DNA from: Fratercula arctica
Taxonomy: Eukaryota > Chordata > Aves > Charadriiformes > Alcidae
Reading direction: 5' to 3'
Assembly: GCA_947846985.1 (NCBI GenBank)
Contig: CANTUZ010000026.1
Coordinates: 54,914,730-54,978,729 of the forward strand
Length of the DNA: 64,000 nt
Below are positions 38,259 to 49,900 of the stretch, piece by piece; within the stretch, counting starts at the first letter, position 1, and every line of letters starts with the position of its first letter. A model generated the notes under the pieces. That model saw only the letters and a list, made by a program, of their open reading frames with translations. It made no database searches and was not told the origin of the DNA. The translations under genes and the position numbers were made by a program.

Positions 38259-39635
38259 AGATATATAAAAGGACATATATAGTAGATTTTGTAATGCATA
38301 GACATATTGAGCTGAGATGAAGAAGAAAGGGCTGATAGGTAAGGGAAACCTGCTTGGTGACGATTATGAAACAATGCAATTAGAAGAGTGAAATAAGTGA
38401 AGATGATGGAAGAAAGGCAATTTACAAAAAGTGAGATTAGAAAATGAGATAAAAGGTTATGACTTTGGAATGGTATTTTGAAAACTATTAAGCTAATAAT
38501 GACAAAAAGTAACCAGTAATCAATGAAAAGAATATTCTTACCAAAGTGATCAAATTAAATATAAATATGATTGTACGTATGGGTTAACTGCAGTTGAGGT
38601 CATATTAATTCCAATTTATCTGCTGTGAAATTCTCTGTTGAGATACAGTCCAGATTCTGCACTGTCCTGCCAATATACATCAGATGAGAGTACACATCAA
38701 TAATCCTGTAATTGGTATTGCATCTGATAACCTAGCTGTGATTTAATGGGGTAAAACAGTACTGTGCAATGTACAAACAAGTAGTACTTCTTTCTATATC
38801 AGTATTTACTTTGCAATGTGAAAAGATCCGGTAAACAATTGGAGCTTTTTTGATCTGGTCATTCTTGTTCCTAACCTTCTGGTTCATTGTATAACACACA
38901 CTGGTGTGTAAGTATTAATCAACTTAATATGTCATATAAAGTAGCATGTGTTGTAAATAGCTCACCAATATTTGGCCTCTAAGAACCTACTGAGTGTCTT
39001 AATGCTAGAGGAAATCAAGAAAGTTTTTTATTTGACTCTTTTTAATACTTTCTAGTAGAAGAACCTGGACTTTTTAAGAAAATGTTTATGGAAAGTAAAT
39101 GTTTTCCACCTAAACCACTTTTATTCTAAAAGATATAGACAGGAAATAAAGTCAAGATGAAGAAAAAAAAAAACCAAACTGAAAACTTTTGCTTTAAATT
39201 TGACTTTCTGGAAATTGGAAATAGTATCTTAGCAAGACTTTTATAAATCATATTCTAGTTCAGCCTCAGTTTGTTTCCTCAAACAAACCTTTTTTTACAT
39301 GACACATTTCTGTTGAAGGACATCAATCATGCCCTGCAGAAACAATGTGAAAAGCCACTTTGTGGCACATTACAGATATACATAATATGTGCAGGCAGCT
39401 CATCCTGATAAACACAAATTAAGGAACTGAAATGAAAGTGAAGGAGTTGCTGAAATAAAAAATCTTTGAAGATAAAATTTCTAGATTTAACCCTGCCTTT
39501 TTGCCAAAAATAAAATCAAAAGTGCTATGTCCATCATTGGGTTCTTCTCTGCTTGGGAAAACTCTTGAAGCTATATTTGTATTGTTCCTCTATCTCTATT
39601 CAGACACATCTTCTCAGTCAAGAAAGATCTGAGCA
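38259..39635. other. Unassigned AT-rich DNA
   Basis: Nothing recognisable between two CR1 copies of the same orientation. Confidence 0.5.
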
Positions 39636-40738
39636 CACAAAGGAGAAGGCACCCTTGACCAACCTGACACCCTTCTAAGATTAAATGACTGGTTTTGTAG
39701 ACAAAAAGGGGAGAGAACAGTGGATATCATCCACGTTTACTTCAGTAAGCCTTTCAACACTGCATCCCATAAGATCCTGACAGAGAAGCAGACAGTGAGG
39801 TGGACTAACACTGTCTGAACAGCCAAAGCATACCCTTAGCAAGTTTGTTGATGACCCAGAACTGGGAGTAGTGGCTGATACACGATAATGTATCAGGTAT
39901 ATACATCTGGCTGATACGTGGTCATGTTACCATCCAGAGGGACCTTCACAGACTGGAGAAATAAATTGCTTGACAAGAATGTCATACAGTTCAACAAGGG
40001 GAAGTGCAAAGTCCTGCTCCTGGGGAGGCACTAGTACATCCTGGGGTTGACCGACTGGAAAGCAGCTTGGTAGAAAAGAACCTGAGGATTCTAGAGGATA
40101 CTAAGTTGTACACAAGCCAACAATATGTCCTTGTAACAAAAAGCAGCTAGTGATATCTTGGGGTGCATTAGGAGGACTGCTACCAGCAGATGAAGGGAAA
40201 TGATCCTCTGCTCAGCACTGGTGAGGCCACACCTGGAGTACTGTCGAGTTCTTGGCTCCCCAGTACAATACAGATACAGAGCTAGTAGAGATAACATCAC
40301 AAAATATCACTAAGATGAATAAGGGATTGGAACAACCCTCACATGAGGAAAAGCTGGGAGAGAGGGGACTGTTTAGCATAGAGAAGAGAAGGTTCGGTGA
40401 GGTGGGGAACTTCTCCATGTGTCCAAATACCTGATGGGAGGGTCTAAAGAAGAGGCAACCAGGCTCTTTTCAGCGGTGCCCAGTGATGGGACAAAAGGCA
40501 ACTGGCACAAACTGAAACACAGGAGCTTCTAGATGAACATCAGGGAACGGTAAAAAATACTGTGAATGTTACTGAGTACTGGCACAGATTTCCCAGAAAT
40601 GTTGTGTAGTTTCCATCCATGGAGATATTCAAAACTCATCTGGACATTGTCCTGGGCAAGTGTCTCTAGGTGACTCTGATTAAGCACCAGGGTTGGACCA
40701 ATGAAATCCACAGGTCCTACCTCAACCATTCTGTGAGT
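39636..40738 (+). mobile_element. Old CR1 LINE copy with loss of the RT core
   Basis: Diverged CR1. It begins with a KGEGTLDQPDTLL-like remnant of the block that precedes the palm, then a decayed form of the [10 protein letters not shown] motif near 39728-39762. Near 39815 it jumps straight to the LSKFVDDPELG stretch, so about 180 bases coding for [15 protein letters not shown] are missing. A local insertion at about 39880-39925 duplicates tggctgatac and contains a small imperfect palindrome. The C-terminal block (near 40215: HLEYCRVLGSPV) and tail remnants (gggttggaccaatgaaatcc) follow to about 40738. No usable frame remains. Confidence 0.88.
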
Positions 40739-42989
40739 ATGTAGTAAGAGTCTCTGTATCTTGCATGGCCTGTATACCCAGCGAAAGGAGAGTTGCACAG
40801 CTCTGGGGCAGACACAAGATGCAGAAGAACATATTACTCCATACAGTGCAGAAGCAGAGATCTGGAAAGGTAAGGTCACTTCAATCCACCTGATATATCT
40901 ATGTTGAGTTATAGTATCTTCCCAATACGAACTTGTATTTGGTGTTGTAGTCCAGTAACTAAACCTAAGATTCAGAGGGTAAATGCAGTTACGGTTAGTT
41001 GGTCACTGAATGTAAAAAAGTTATGATATAACCAGAGCTATACAACTGCACTTTGGAAGGAGGTCTGACAGGTTTATGGTGAGTTATCTGCAATTCTGTA
41101 TCTTCAGATGATGATACGCATTGTCTTACAGGACCACCTTTCCCTGTTTATTGTAAAAATTTCCAGGCACGTGCAGTGTTTAGGTCCTACCACCATGACA
41201 CAGACATGTTAGGGTTAGGGCTTGTGTCTCACCAGCAGGTGTGACACGTACTTTTTACCAATTCTTTAAAGAAGAGGTCTTTAAAGAATTGTTAATTGAA
41301 AGAAAAAAACTTGCAATAAACATATGTTTGCTTTACTCTTGTAACTTGCATATACTTATAGACATGTTTTCCTAGTGATAATTTTGTAGTGCCTTGTAGT
41401 GTATACGTGTATACATATTTCTTCTTACTAATAGTTGTTTCTTAGTAATTTCTAATAACAAAATTCTCAGAAACCTGGACTTCCATGTCTTTGTTTATTG
41501 CCGAATGCTGAGAACCCCACAGTCATGACGATCTTTACACACCCACAGGTCAGATAACCCTCACAGGTTATGACCATGACCATTACAGATTTCCATACTG
41601 TGGAACTACAGGAAAGTTTGTTGGATTACAGTTTCAAAAGGAGCTTGGGGAAAGGGGAGAATAACATAACATTCTTGAGGCTCTTTTAAAAAATATGAAT
41701 TTTCAGAAAACTATTTATTACTTTTTACATACCTGAACTGTACTTTATTTTTGGCTTTATATTTTTTTTCAACAAAACTTACAGTTTCTGTTTATCAGTA
41801 GAACAGATTAGATAACCTTTTCTCTCTCATTTACTTATTCTGTTGATTCTTTTGGGCACATATGCTCTTTTATTTCTGGTTGAATTACCTGTAGCATCAT
41901 GGAACTATGTTTTGAAACCTCTATTGTTCTGAAAGCAATAATTAATAACATTATTCTTATGGGTGTCCTTGCAGGTTTGAGTAAAGGTGGTAGTTTTTGT
42001 ACTAGCCAAGGTCCTTTTCTGCAGTTGTTAGCGTCAGTGTTTAGCCTTGTTCTCCAACATCCAGTAGCTGCAAATAAACTAAAGGCAATCTAAGCAGCCA
42101 GTAGAACAAGAACTGCATCCCCTCTGGGATTTCTGTCAGCGCTGTTCAGTGAATTACACAGCTGACTAAGAGGCAAGGGTTACAAGAACAAGTACTGCTT
42201 GAAGTCTGCTGTACAGAACAAGTTTTGACACAGTGCATGTAACAGAGGTTCTGATGTTGTCCTGATGCCAGAGATTCCTCCCAGTGCTCATTGGTCCCTA
42301 AGCCAATAGGCCAGACACTTTAGATACTTTACTCTTTTTAAATATTTCAAATATTACAGGTATCTTCGCAAGAGAAAATGGCTACCTCTCTCCCTGGGCT
42401 TCTTCAGGTCTCTTCTGAGTAAAAATCTATGCTTAACTGTGATTGATATGGTAATTTGAGATAGCATAGGGGAAGAAGGGAGTTGCTTTTTGCTTGTTTT
42501 TTTCCCAGGACAAATAAAGTCATTAAGATGCTGCTAGCGTATATAGTATTTTTTCCATTTTAAAGGAGGATTAGATCAATAATTTATGCCTGCAAGTCTT
42601 CACTTCTCCTTGAGGAGGTTAAGAAAAATCAAAGGCTTTTTCCTCGTTGAGGGTTTTTCGTCAATAAAGGTCAAAAAGTTTAAAGGTGGGGCAGATTGGG
42701 TGAGTTCTTTAAGCACCATGTTAACATTCCAAGATAGAGGTGATGAAGATCTCCCCTTCCTTATCCAGCTGGAAAGAGTCCGTAATTTCCAAATGCCATC
42801 AATTTTTATGTTTTTTTCATTCCTTACAACACTGCCAAACTCCCACAGAGTGGCTTCAAATCAGGGTCCCATGACATTTTATTTGTTTATCTCTATACAA
42901 TTTCAGCAGTTAATCTATACTGCAGCATGCTTTTATTCCCTCTTGTTTGCAGGCAAGTCAGAAATACACATTATTATGTGATGCTAACA
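40739..42989. other. Unassigned AT-rich DNA
   Basis: No gene recognised. The palindrome at 41259-41291 is listed separately. The frame at 42586-42981 (131 codons, plus) has no recognisable domain. Confidence 0.55.
41259..41291. repeat. Perfect 14-bp hairpin, 5-base loop
   Basis: caattctttaaaga at 41259-41272 pairs exactly with tctttaaagaattg at 41278-41291, with agagg between. After one mismatch the pairing continues for three more bases on each side. Confidence 0.8.
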
Positions 42990-43725
42990 GAATTTAGAAT
43001 CATAGTTAGAATCATTCAGAATCCGGTTAGAAGGGACCTTAAAGACCATCTAGTTCCAACCCCCCTGCCATGGGCAGGGACACCTCCCACTAGACCAGGT
43101 TTCTCAAAACCCCATCCAAACTGGCCTCGAACATTTCCAGGGATGGGACATCCACAACTTCTCTGGGCAACCTGTTCCTGTGCCTCACCACCCTCACAGT
43201 AAAGAATGTCTTCCTAATATCTAATCTAAATCTCCCCTCTTTCAGTTTGAAACTGTTACCCCCTGTCCTATCATTACACTCCCTGATAAGGAGTCCCTCC
43301 CCATCTCTCCTCTAGGCCCCCTTTAGGCACTGGAAGGCCATTATAAGGTCTCGCTGGAGCCTTCTCTTCCCCAGGCTGAACAACCCCAACTCTCTCAGCC
43401 TGTCCTCATAGGAGAGGTGCCCCAGCCCTCTGATCATCTTCGTGGCCCTTTGCTGGACCTGCTCCAACAGGTCCGTGTCCTTCTTGCGCTGAGGACTCCA
43501 GAGCTGGACGCAGTACTCCAGGTGGGGTCTCACCAGAATGGAGTAAAGGGGCAGAATCACCTCCCTCAACCTGCTGGACACTTTTCTTTTGATGCAGCCC
43601 AGGATGCGGTTGGCTTTGTGGGCTGCAAGCGCACATTGCCTGCTCATGTTGAGCTTCTCATCTACCAGCACCCCCAAATCCTTCTCCTCCGGGCTGCTCT
43701 GAAACCATTCTCTGCCCAACCTGCT
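42990..43725 (-). mobile_element. CR1 LINE copy (minus), about 0.74 kb
   Basis: 5'-truncated CR1 on the minus strand. The left edge (gaatttagaatcatagttag) is a decayed reverse complement of the terminal repeat; the right edge is the truncation point. On the minus strand, words such as ctaatctaaatctcccctct and cacctcccactagaccaggt belong to the same tail type as the 25.7-kb copy. It has a long clean coding stretch (see pseudogene entry), so it is fairly young. It ends only about 60 bases before the LTR at 43788. Confidence 0.95.
43312..43719 (-). pseudogene. CR1 ORF2 C-terminal remnant
   Basis: A 135-codon minus-strand frame with no internal stop. It reads [76 protein letters not shown] and [19 protein letters not shown]. 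This is the region downstream of the RT palm; the active site is not included because of 5' truncation. The frame ends at a stop just after FQCLKGA, a site where the other copies show related sequence, so the true ORF2 end is also lost. Confidence 0.9.
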
Positions 43726-43960
43726 TCATAGGAAGAACTCGGGAAAGGGATCCTGACATGAGTTCCAAGGCATCCCTGTTTCATAATTGCATAAGGTGCA
43801 GGTGCCCAGGTGCCGGCAGCGGGCAGCTGCCGGGCGGCCTCTGTGAGGAGCGGCCGGGGCTGCCCCAAGCCGGACACAGCTGGTTCCAGCCGGCTCCAAC
43901 CCACCCACCCCAGGGCACGGCTGAGCCCCTCGGACAAGGTGGTGCCACCTCTGGGAAAAA

Positions 43961-43970
43961 GTATGTAAGA
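43961..43970 (+). promoter_or_regulatory. TATA-like box of the LTR (decayed)
   Basis: gtatgtaaga lies about 175 bases from the LTR start and just before the R-like purine-rich stretch, where the family consensus (from memory) has a TATTTAAG-type word. One or two changes from a good TATA; activity is doubtful. Confidence 0.35.
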
Positions 43971-44343
43971 AAGGGGAAAAAATGTTGGCTAGGCAGAGGA
44001 GAAGGGGAGAAAAAGAAAACAGCACTCTTCTGGCACACCAGGATCAGATGAGGAGGTGCTCCGTGGTGGAGCAGGTATCCACGCTGCAGACCATGGAGGA
44101 CCCTATGCCTGAGGAGAAGGATATTCCTGAAGAAGCTGCAGCCACTGCCTTTCGGCAATACCAGAGCATAGGAAAACTGTGAGAAAGAAGGAGCAGCAGA
44201 GAGGAACTGCTGCTTGCTGACCACAGCCTGCACCCCCTACACCACTCAGGAGTGCAGAAAAGTGAAGTTCAGGCTGGGAAAGGACAGAAAGGTGTTAGAA
44301 TGTTTGTCTTTTTTTGTTGTTTCTCACTACCTGAATCTATTTT

Positions 44344-44558
44344 CATAGAATCATAGAATCATAGAATGTGTTGGGTTGGAAGGGACCATCTAGTCCAACC
44401 CCCCTGCAGTGAGCTGGGACATCTTCAACTAGATCAGGTTGCTCAGAGCCTCATCCAGCCTGGCCTTGAATGTCTCCAGGGATGGGGCCTCCACCACCTC
44501 TCTGGGCAACCTGTTCCAGTGCCTCACCACCCTCACTGTAAAAAACTTCTTCCTAATG
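44344..44558 (-). mobile_element. CR1 3'-end fragment nested in the LTR
   Basis: About 215 bases of CR1 tail in minus orientation: catagaatcatagaatcata is the reverse complement of the terminal repeat, followed by gggttggaagggaccatcta and cctgttccagtgcctcacca. It interrupts the LTR, which resumes without loss at about 44567. The 8 bases tctatttt occur on both sides, at 44336-44343 and 44559-44566. The first four of these also fit the CR1 consensus at the right junction (taatgtcta), so the duplication may be part microhomology. The CR1 insertion is younger than the LTR. Confidence 0.92.
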
Positions 44559-44765
44559 TCTATTTTGACAACAAATTAAGTTAATTGCCCCAGTTCAAGT
44601 GGGGTTTGTGCATGATGGTAATTGGTAAACAACATCCCTGTCTTTATCTGAACCCATGAGCTTGCTCTCTCCTGTTTTTGCTGTTTTCTTCCCCTGTTCC
44701 TTGGGGTGGAGTGCGTAGCTGGGTAAGAGTTCAGCTGCTTCCCAAGGCTAATCCACAACAATAAT

Positions 44766-45774
44766 GTAAAAGCTACCAGGAATAGTAGCTAGACATTCAC
44801 ATAAGTCTAGTGCAATTTCTGTACTCCTGTTTGAGTCAAACATTTCTCAAGTACCATTTTAGCTTCCTTGACTAAAAGGAGACAAATTATGCTGTTTCTT
44901 GTTCTGTAGATCCTACAGTGTCTGAAGTAGCATGTGTTAAAAAGACATCCAAATGATATAAAACCAAGAAGATGATTATACTTCTTGTTCTTGCGTTTAT
45001 ATTCTAGCATTAGTCTCTAGAAAGAAATTCAGGCTACTTTGAATCCCCTGACATCATTGTATATTCTGTGAATATTGCTCTCTAAGGTCTAGCAAAAGAA
45101 ATCTAACAAGACTTTTAACTGTGGCAGAGGATAGAGTTTACTGTAGTGTCGAGACCAAGCAGTCAGGAAGGTTTCCAAGGGAGGTTTTGGCTTAAAGCAG
45201 GACTCTACGTTTGAGGGATAGATGCATGCTGGTAATTGTGAACGTTTATATTCTTTAAGTAGCAAATAGGTGAACACAGGAAGGGACGGAGTAGCTAGCA
45301 ATTATGGTCATTGTTTTTCTTAGATTATTCTAGCTGGAAATGAAATACTATAACACTATAATAGCCTTTTTTATCATTTTCCTTCTCATGCTGACCATTT
45401 AGCACCACTATTCAACAAGCACCAATAGCACCACTATTCAACAAGTTCCGAGTCATTGGAAGACCTGGACAAGAAAACAGACAGGGCTTGATTTAAATCA
45501 CGATGAAAGAATATATTAGTTAATGAAAATATGACTAAGAACAGTCATTTTCTTGTAGATTGGACATAGGCAGGCTATGAAAGCAGGAAGTAGTTGTCTG
45601 GCCCCTTGATGTATTTACATTCTCTCTGAAAATTGTGAAAGGTGCATGTATAGTTTTATTTGGGCTTTTTTACTACATTTGCATATTTATGTCGTCCCTA
45701 CATCACACTCTGGAAGTCCTTCTAACATGTCCGACTATTTCAGGTTCATCCTTTTGGTGATGACTTTGCACAGT
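44766..45774. other. Unassigned AT-rich DNA
   Basis: No gene recognised. It holds a 26-bp tandem duplication, listed separately. Confidence 0.5.
45401..45445. repeat. Tandem duplication, 26-bp period
   Basis: agcaccactattcaacaag occurs exactly at 45401-45419 and 45427-45445. Confidence 0.85.
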
Positions 45775-45824
45775 TGTCGCAGAAGAGTCAGAGATCACTC
45801 AGACAGATCTGATCTAGTAATTAA

Positions 45825-45830
45825 TTTATT
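45825..45830 (-). promoter_or_regulatory. AATAAA polyadenylation signal of the minus-strand LTR
   Basis: The minus strand reads ctcaataaattaatt. It lies about 50 bases from the LTR edge, as expected for the end of R/U5. Confidence 0.4.
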
Positions 45831-46809
45831 GAGTTCTAACCAGTAAATTTAGATATGTGAAATATTTAATAAGTACAGATGGATTGGCAGTCAATACTAT
45901 TTACTGCACTTAAGGTTAGTATGGGATACAAAGTTTATGGCTTAAGCTTACTACACCCATCTTAAATGTTACATGAATGCAAAAAATGTCACTTACCAAC
46001 CCATCGATGTCCGGTGTTGAGTATGAGATCTCTCAGCCTCGAGGGGTAGCCTTGAGAGACATCAGTACTCAAGGGGAGATCACTACTGCATAGCCAGCTG
46101 CTATGGAGGGAGAGTTCAACAGATCCTGATGGCTGCAGATATTTACAGCTTAAAGTGGTAGACTGGTAGTCAGATTTCTGCTGTGTTCATGCAGTTTTGG
46201 ACACGTATCAGTCCAGTCTCCAGCCAAAATGGATTTTTGATTGCGGTGCTGAGTTCTCACTGATAGCTTCACACAACAGAATTAATTTAGGTTATGCCTA
46301 TTTGCTGAGCGTCTGCCCAGACCAAAGTTCAGTAAGTTCAAACAAGAGGAGTGCAGCTGTCACAAGGGTAAAAGGAGTGAACTTATTGATAGGAAGTGGG
46401 GTTGTATGAATCTGTCCATGAGCATCCTTGAGGCCCTTGGTATACAACTGTAAATGTGCAAAACATACTAGCAGAATGTGAAAGTAAGAAACCTGCATAA
46501 CTACATTCTCTATTTCTCCTGAAAATTTTCCTTCTCAAAAATTTCCATTGCAAGATCCCTCTTGATTTAGTTTACACTAGAAGAAAGATAGCCTTTTTCT
46601 TGCTACCTTCTCAACTCCCTTTCCCTGGCTTTGTTCAAACCATCCCAGCCTGCAGTCTCTGGGCAATCTCTGACCCCTTCAAAGCCCTTCCTGTCTCCTC
46701 CGTACCAGCCTGCAGGCTTGCTGCTCTCTAATGCTTGAGAATCCCTGTGGTATCTTTCTTCTCAGCATTAACAACTCTGTAGGAAGAACTAGCTCTGAAA
46801 TATTTCCTC

Positions 46810-46817
46810 TTTATACT
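46810..46817 (-). promoter_or_regulatory. TATA-box-like word of the minus-strand LTR
   Basis: The minus strand reads cagtataaag here, with a CCAAT word about 90 bases upstream at 46901-46905. The spacing suits a polymerase II promoter; whether it is active cannot be told. Confidence 0.4.
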
Positions 46818-46970
46818 GTTTTCTGTTCATGTGGCTGGGATTTTTGGTTGGTTGCTCGCTTTTCTTCCTTTCCTGCCTGCTTCCTCTTTAGCCACCTTTC
46901 ATTGGCTCATTTTGTGACAAAAAGCCATTACAAACAAATGTGAGAAGTCTATAACATACTCTCTACAACA

Positions 46971-49900
46971 GCTGAGAGTTCAGAATGGCCCAGCATGAGT
47001 TTCAAGCATGGTCTTTTTAAATCAATGCACAGTCATTTTCTGGGGAAGAATCCATGATATTAAATTGCCTGAAAAGCAGCATAAAGACTGAAAACTCTGG
47101 ATCTAGGTGCCCCATGTTTTGCAAATGTCAGTATCTAACTAGGCACTGCATCAGCTCCAATGCTGGTCCTTTGTATTTCCAATTTGGGAGAAGAGGTAAA
47201 AGAGTTACACTTAGAAAGCAAATTGTGATTTTGAACAATTTTTTGATAATGAACATGGACTATATAATATGACTAAAACAATGTATTATATAAAGTACAT
47301 TACAGGATTAGAGGTTATTAATTTTAAATACTTTCTCAGGGAATAGTGTACTGGATTTCTCATGAATAAATTTGTAAGGTGTCTGCAGACACCTACAGAT
47401 GTTTAGCTTTAATGTGAACTGCTTTATTTCTTCTACATGAAATTCTCCCTTTGAACACATATAAAGCTGAAGTAACTACATACTGTTGAAGTAACAATAA
47501 AGCAGTAATTGCTTTATTTTATTTGCTTTTTAAGTGTAAGAAAATTGACCCTTTTACATAGTAATTACATCACTTTTTTCAAGTTTTTTCTTAGCCTCTG
47601 GCCACTGAATATGTTTTTCCAGATTATTATTCTTTTAGATCTTTCAGATTGCATTAAAATTGCCATAGCAAAAATGAACAACACAATCCAAAGAGTTTGA
47701 CCAATGGCAAGCCTGATTTAAATTGGTTGGTTTATATCTCCTTTGGGCTTCCATGATCTTATTCCTTTTCCTTTTTTTTCTCACATTTATATTTTTCAGT
47801 CATTAAGCAACTCATGTCACCTGTTCAGCTATGTGCACAGCATTGACACCCTTGGAATTCAAAATGCAGAGATCCCACATCATTCAAAGGCAGGCAAACA
47901 GAACTGACAAGGAAAATGGACTAATATGCCCATAAATGTAAGTGAAGCAGCAGTCTTGAGTATTTTAGAACTTCTTGCAGCATGCATGAGTGATAACAGA
48001 ATTTCCCCCCTTCCTACAATAATTAAAATCCTTGATGGGTTTTTACTCTGTTGTGATATGGTTCAAATAGTAAATTGGCAACAAATTTTGCTTACAGCAC
48101 AGAGGAACTCAAAAAACATCATATGTGAGGGACTTTCAATTACCCTTATGCATACTAGATCTAAGTGTTTACATGGCTTCAGGAATTAATGACAGAAGAC
48201 AAAGTCTTTTACTTTTGAATTACTGTCCTGCATCTAGCGCAAGTTGAGAGTGAATAAAGACTATATGTGTGCTTATTGGCCTTAGAAAAGAAGATTCTGA
48301 TACTCTTTTAGTTCCTACTGGACATGTCTGCATAGCGCAAGAGCAAATAATACAATTGACAATAACTGATGGCATTTAGAGGACCTCACTTCAAATTCTG
48401 GATCCATTTCTGAATTTTTCTAGAATTTTTATGAATCTGAATTAAGATTTGACTGGATTGATTGAAGTCACTTTTACATTAAACCTAGAGAGCCTAAGGT
48501 AACAAGTACATAGGGCATATCATCATGGACAGTAACAGTACAAGAAATTCTTTATAGACATTTATGCTTATGCCACTTTCCCTCTCTTTGGCATTTTGAA
48601 GATAAGTTCCCCTGCTACTGTATAGCATTTCCATCCATGACAGATTCAAACCAGTTCATTTGCAACTGCAAGTGGAATTGGACAGGATTTTTTATTGCAA
48701 TTCTCGCAGGAGGATGAATTTCCTCCTACATATAATGAGTAGTATAGAAATTTATACTGCATAGTGAGAATTGAATTGAAACTCAAGCGTCATCAAAATT
48801 AGTGGATGTCTGGATATTTAATATTAGTGGTTTGGTTACAGCATAATTCTCTCTATTTCATAGCTCATTTTGTGCTTAACAAGGGAGATAAAACCACAAA
48901 AAGACCTCAACAGTTGTATTTATTAAAGTAACAAAATATGGAGCAAAAATTAATGTGAGGAGACATTATGAGACTAACCTTGTAGTCACTCTGGATTAAC
49001 CATGTTCATCTCTTATTTAGTTAAGATTTCTATGAACATCATTGAAAAGATGATGGTATGAAGTAAGTTACAGTGGACCTCAAAGATCAAGTTAAAAAAT
49101 TTTAAAGTATGCAGGCAGATCACTTAGCCCTGGCTGGAGGTTTGCTTAACTAAACAAAACACAAAAAACTACTGTATGTGATGGGAGAAATTGCTTGATT
49201 TAATGAATAACCTGGGTGTGAAGCTGGCAAAAGTGCTGTGAGAAATTAGTGGTTTTCCCGGATGGTTATGGGGAGTTGTGTGAGAACTGTGCAAAATTCA
49301 CAGATAATTGGAGGTGAGTATTGGGTATTTCTTTGGGGACTGGAGTATTACAAGATAAACACTGCCTTGTAGTACCAGGGAAGGCTGAAATTACCTACGT
49401 AACTGTAACAGAAACACCAAATTTGAGTATGGATGTAGCAACACTGGGACCAATGGGGAAAAACAATGGAGGGTGGGTAGTTTTTTTGACAGGAGACAAG
49501 GGAGAAAAGGAAGAGTCTGGGTGAGTGCGGGAAAGACCAATGGAGAGGAGGAAGGTAAGAAGGCCGGTTGTGTGTAGACGGGCTAATGCTCAGTATGCCT
49601 GGCTGCCTGGGCTTTGTGCTTTTGTCTCCTTTTTAATTTTTGTGTGTGAATGTTATCTCTACCCTTTGTGTGTGAGTGCGTGTAAACCTTGAGCTGGACT
49701 ACTTGACAGTAGAAGGATACTAGCATTTGGAAATATCGCAGATCTGACCCAGTTATTATGTAGAAAGTCCACGTTGCTATTTGACAAACCAGTGAAAGTC
49801 ACAGTGCATGTGACGTGAGGGAGGGAGGATGCATGTATATAGCGAAGTCAACCCTCATCAACTAGAGACAAGAAGCTGGTTCTAGCTGCCTGTGTTGTTC

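Larger units (their letters stand above)
43788..44760 (+). mobile_element. Solo ERV LTR with 5-bp target duplication, interrupted by a CR1
   Basis: Starts TG (tgcataaggtgcag) and ends CA (aatccacaaca). ataat lies immediately outside both ends, at 43783-43787 and 44761-44765. The body is markedly GC- and CpG-richer than its surroundings at the 5' side (43800-43960), as expected for U3. A TATA-like gtatgtaaga is at 43961. Words in the 3' half (tttctcactacc, acaacaaattaagttaattg, tctttatctgaacccatgag) align with the reverse complement of the LTR at 55354-56338, so the two are one family. From memory this family is common in birds. Removing the nested CR1 leaves about 760 bp. No internal retroviral genes adjoin it. 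Because I chose among nearby TG starts, the target-duplication match is somewhat weaker evidence than at 23.5 kb. Confidence 0.78.
45775..46970 (-). mobile_element. Probable old ERV LTR (minus), about 1.2 kb
   Basis: On the minus strand the block has an ordered set of promoter and 3'-processing signals: CCAAT at 46901-46905, TATAAAG-type word at 46810-46817 about 90 bases downstream, and AATAAA at 45825-45830 near the far end. In plus coordinates it begins TG (tgtcgcagaagagtc) and ends CA (ctctacaaca). Stretches such as ttatggcttaagcttactac, gatctctcagcctcgagggg and gctgagcgtctgcccagacc resemble, from memory, a bird ERV LTR family. An imperfect inverted repeat lies around gatctctca and tgagagaca at 46027-46065. 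I find no clear target duplication, and the distance from TATA to AATAAA (about 980 bases) is long for an LTR R region. It could be another kind of repeat. Confidence 0.55.

Noticed and set aside
41208..41220. ttagggttaggg as an interstitial telomere repeat
   Set aside because: Only two units; not distinguishable from chance.
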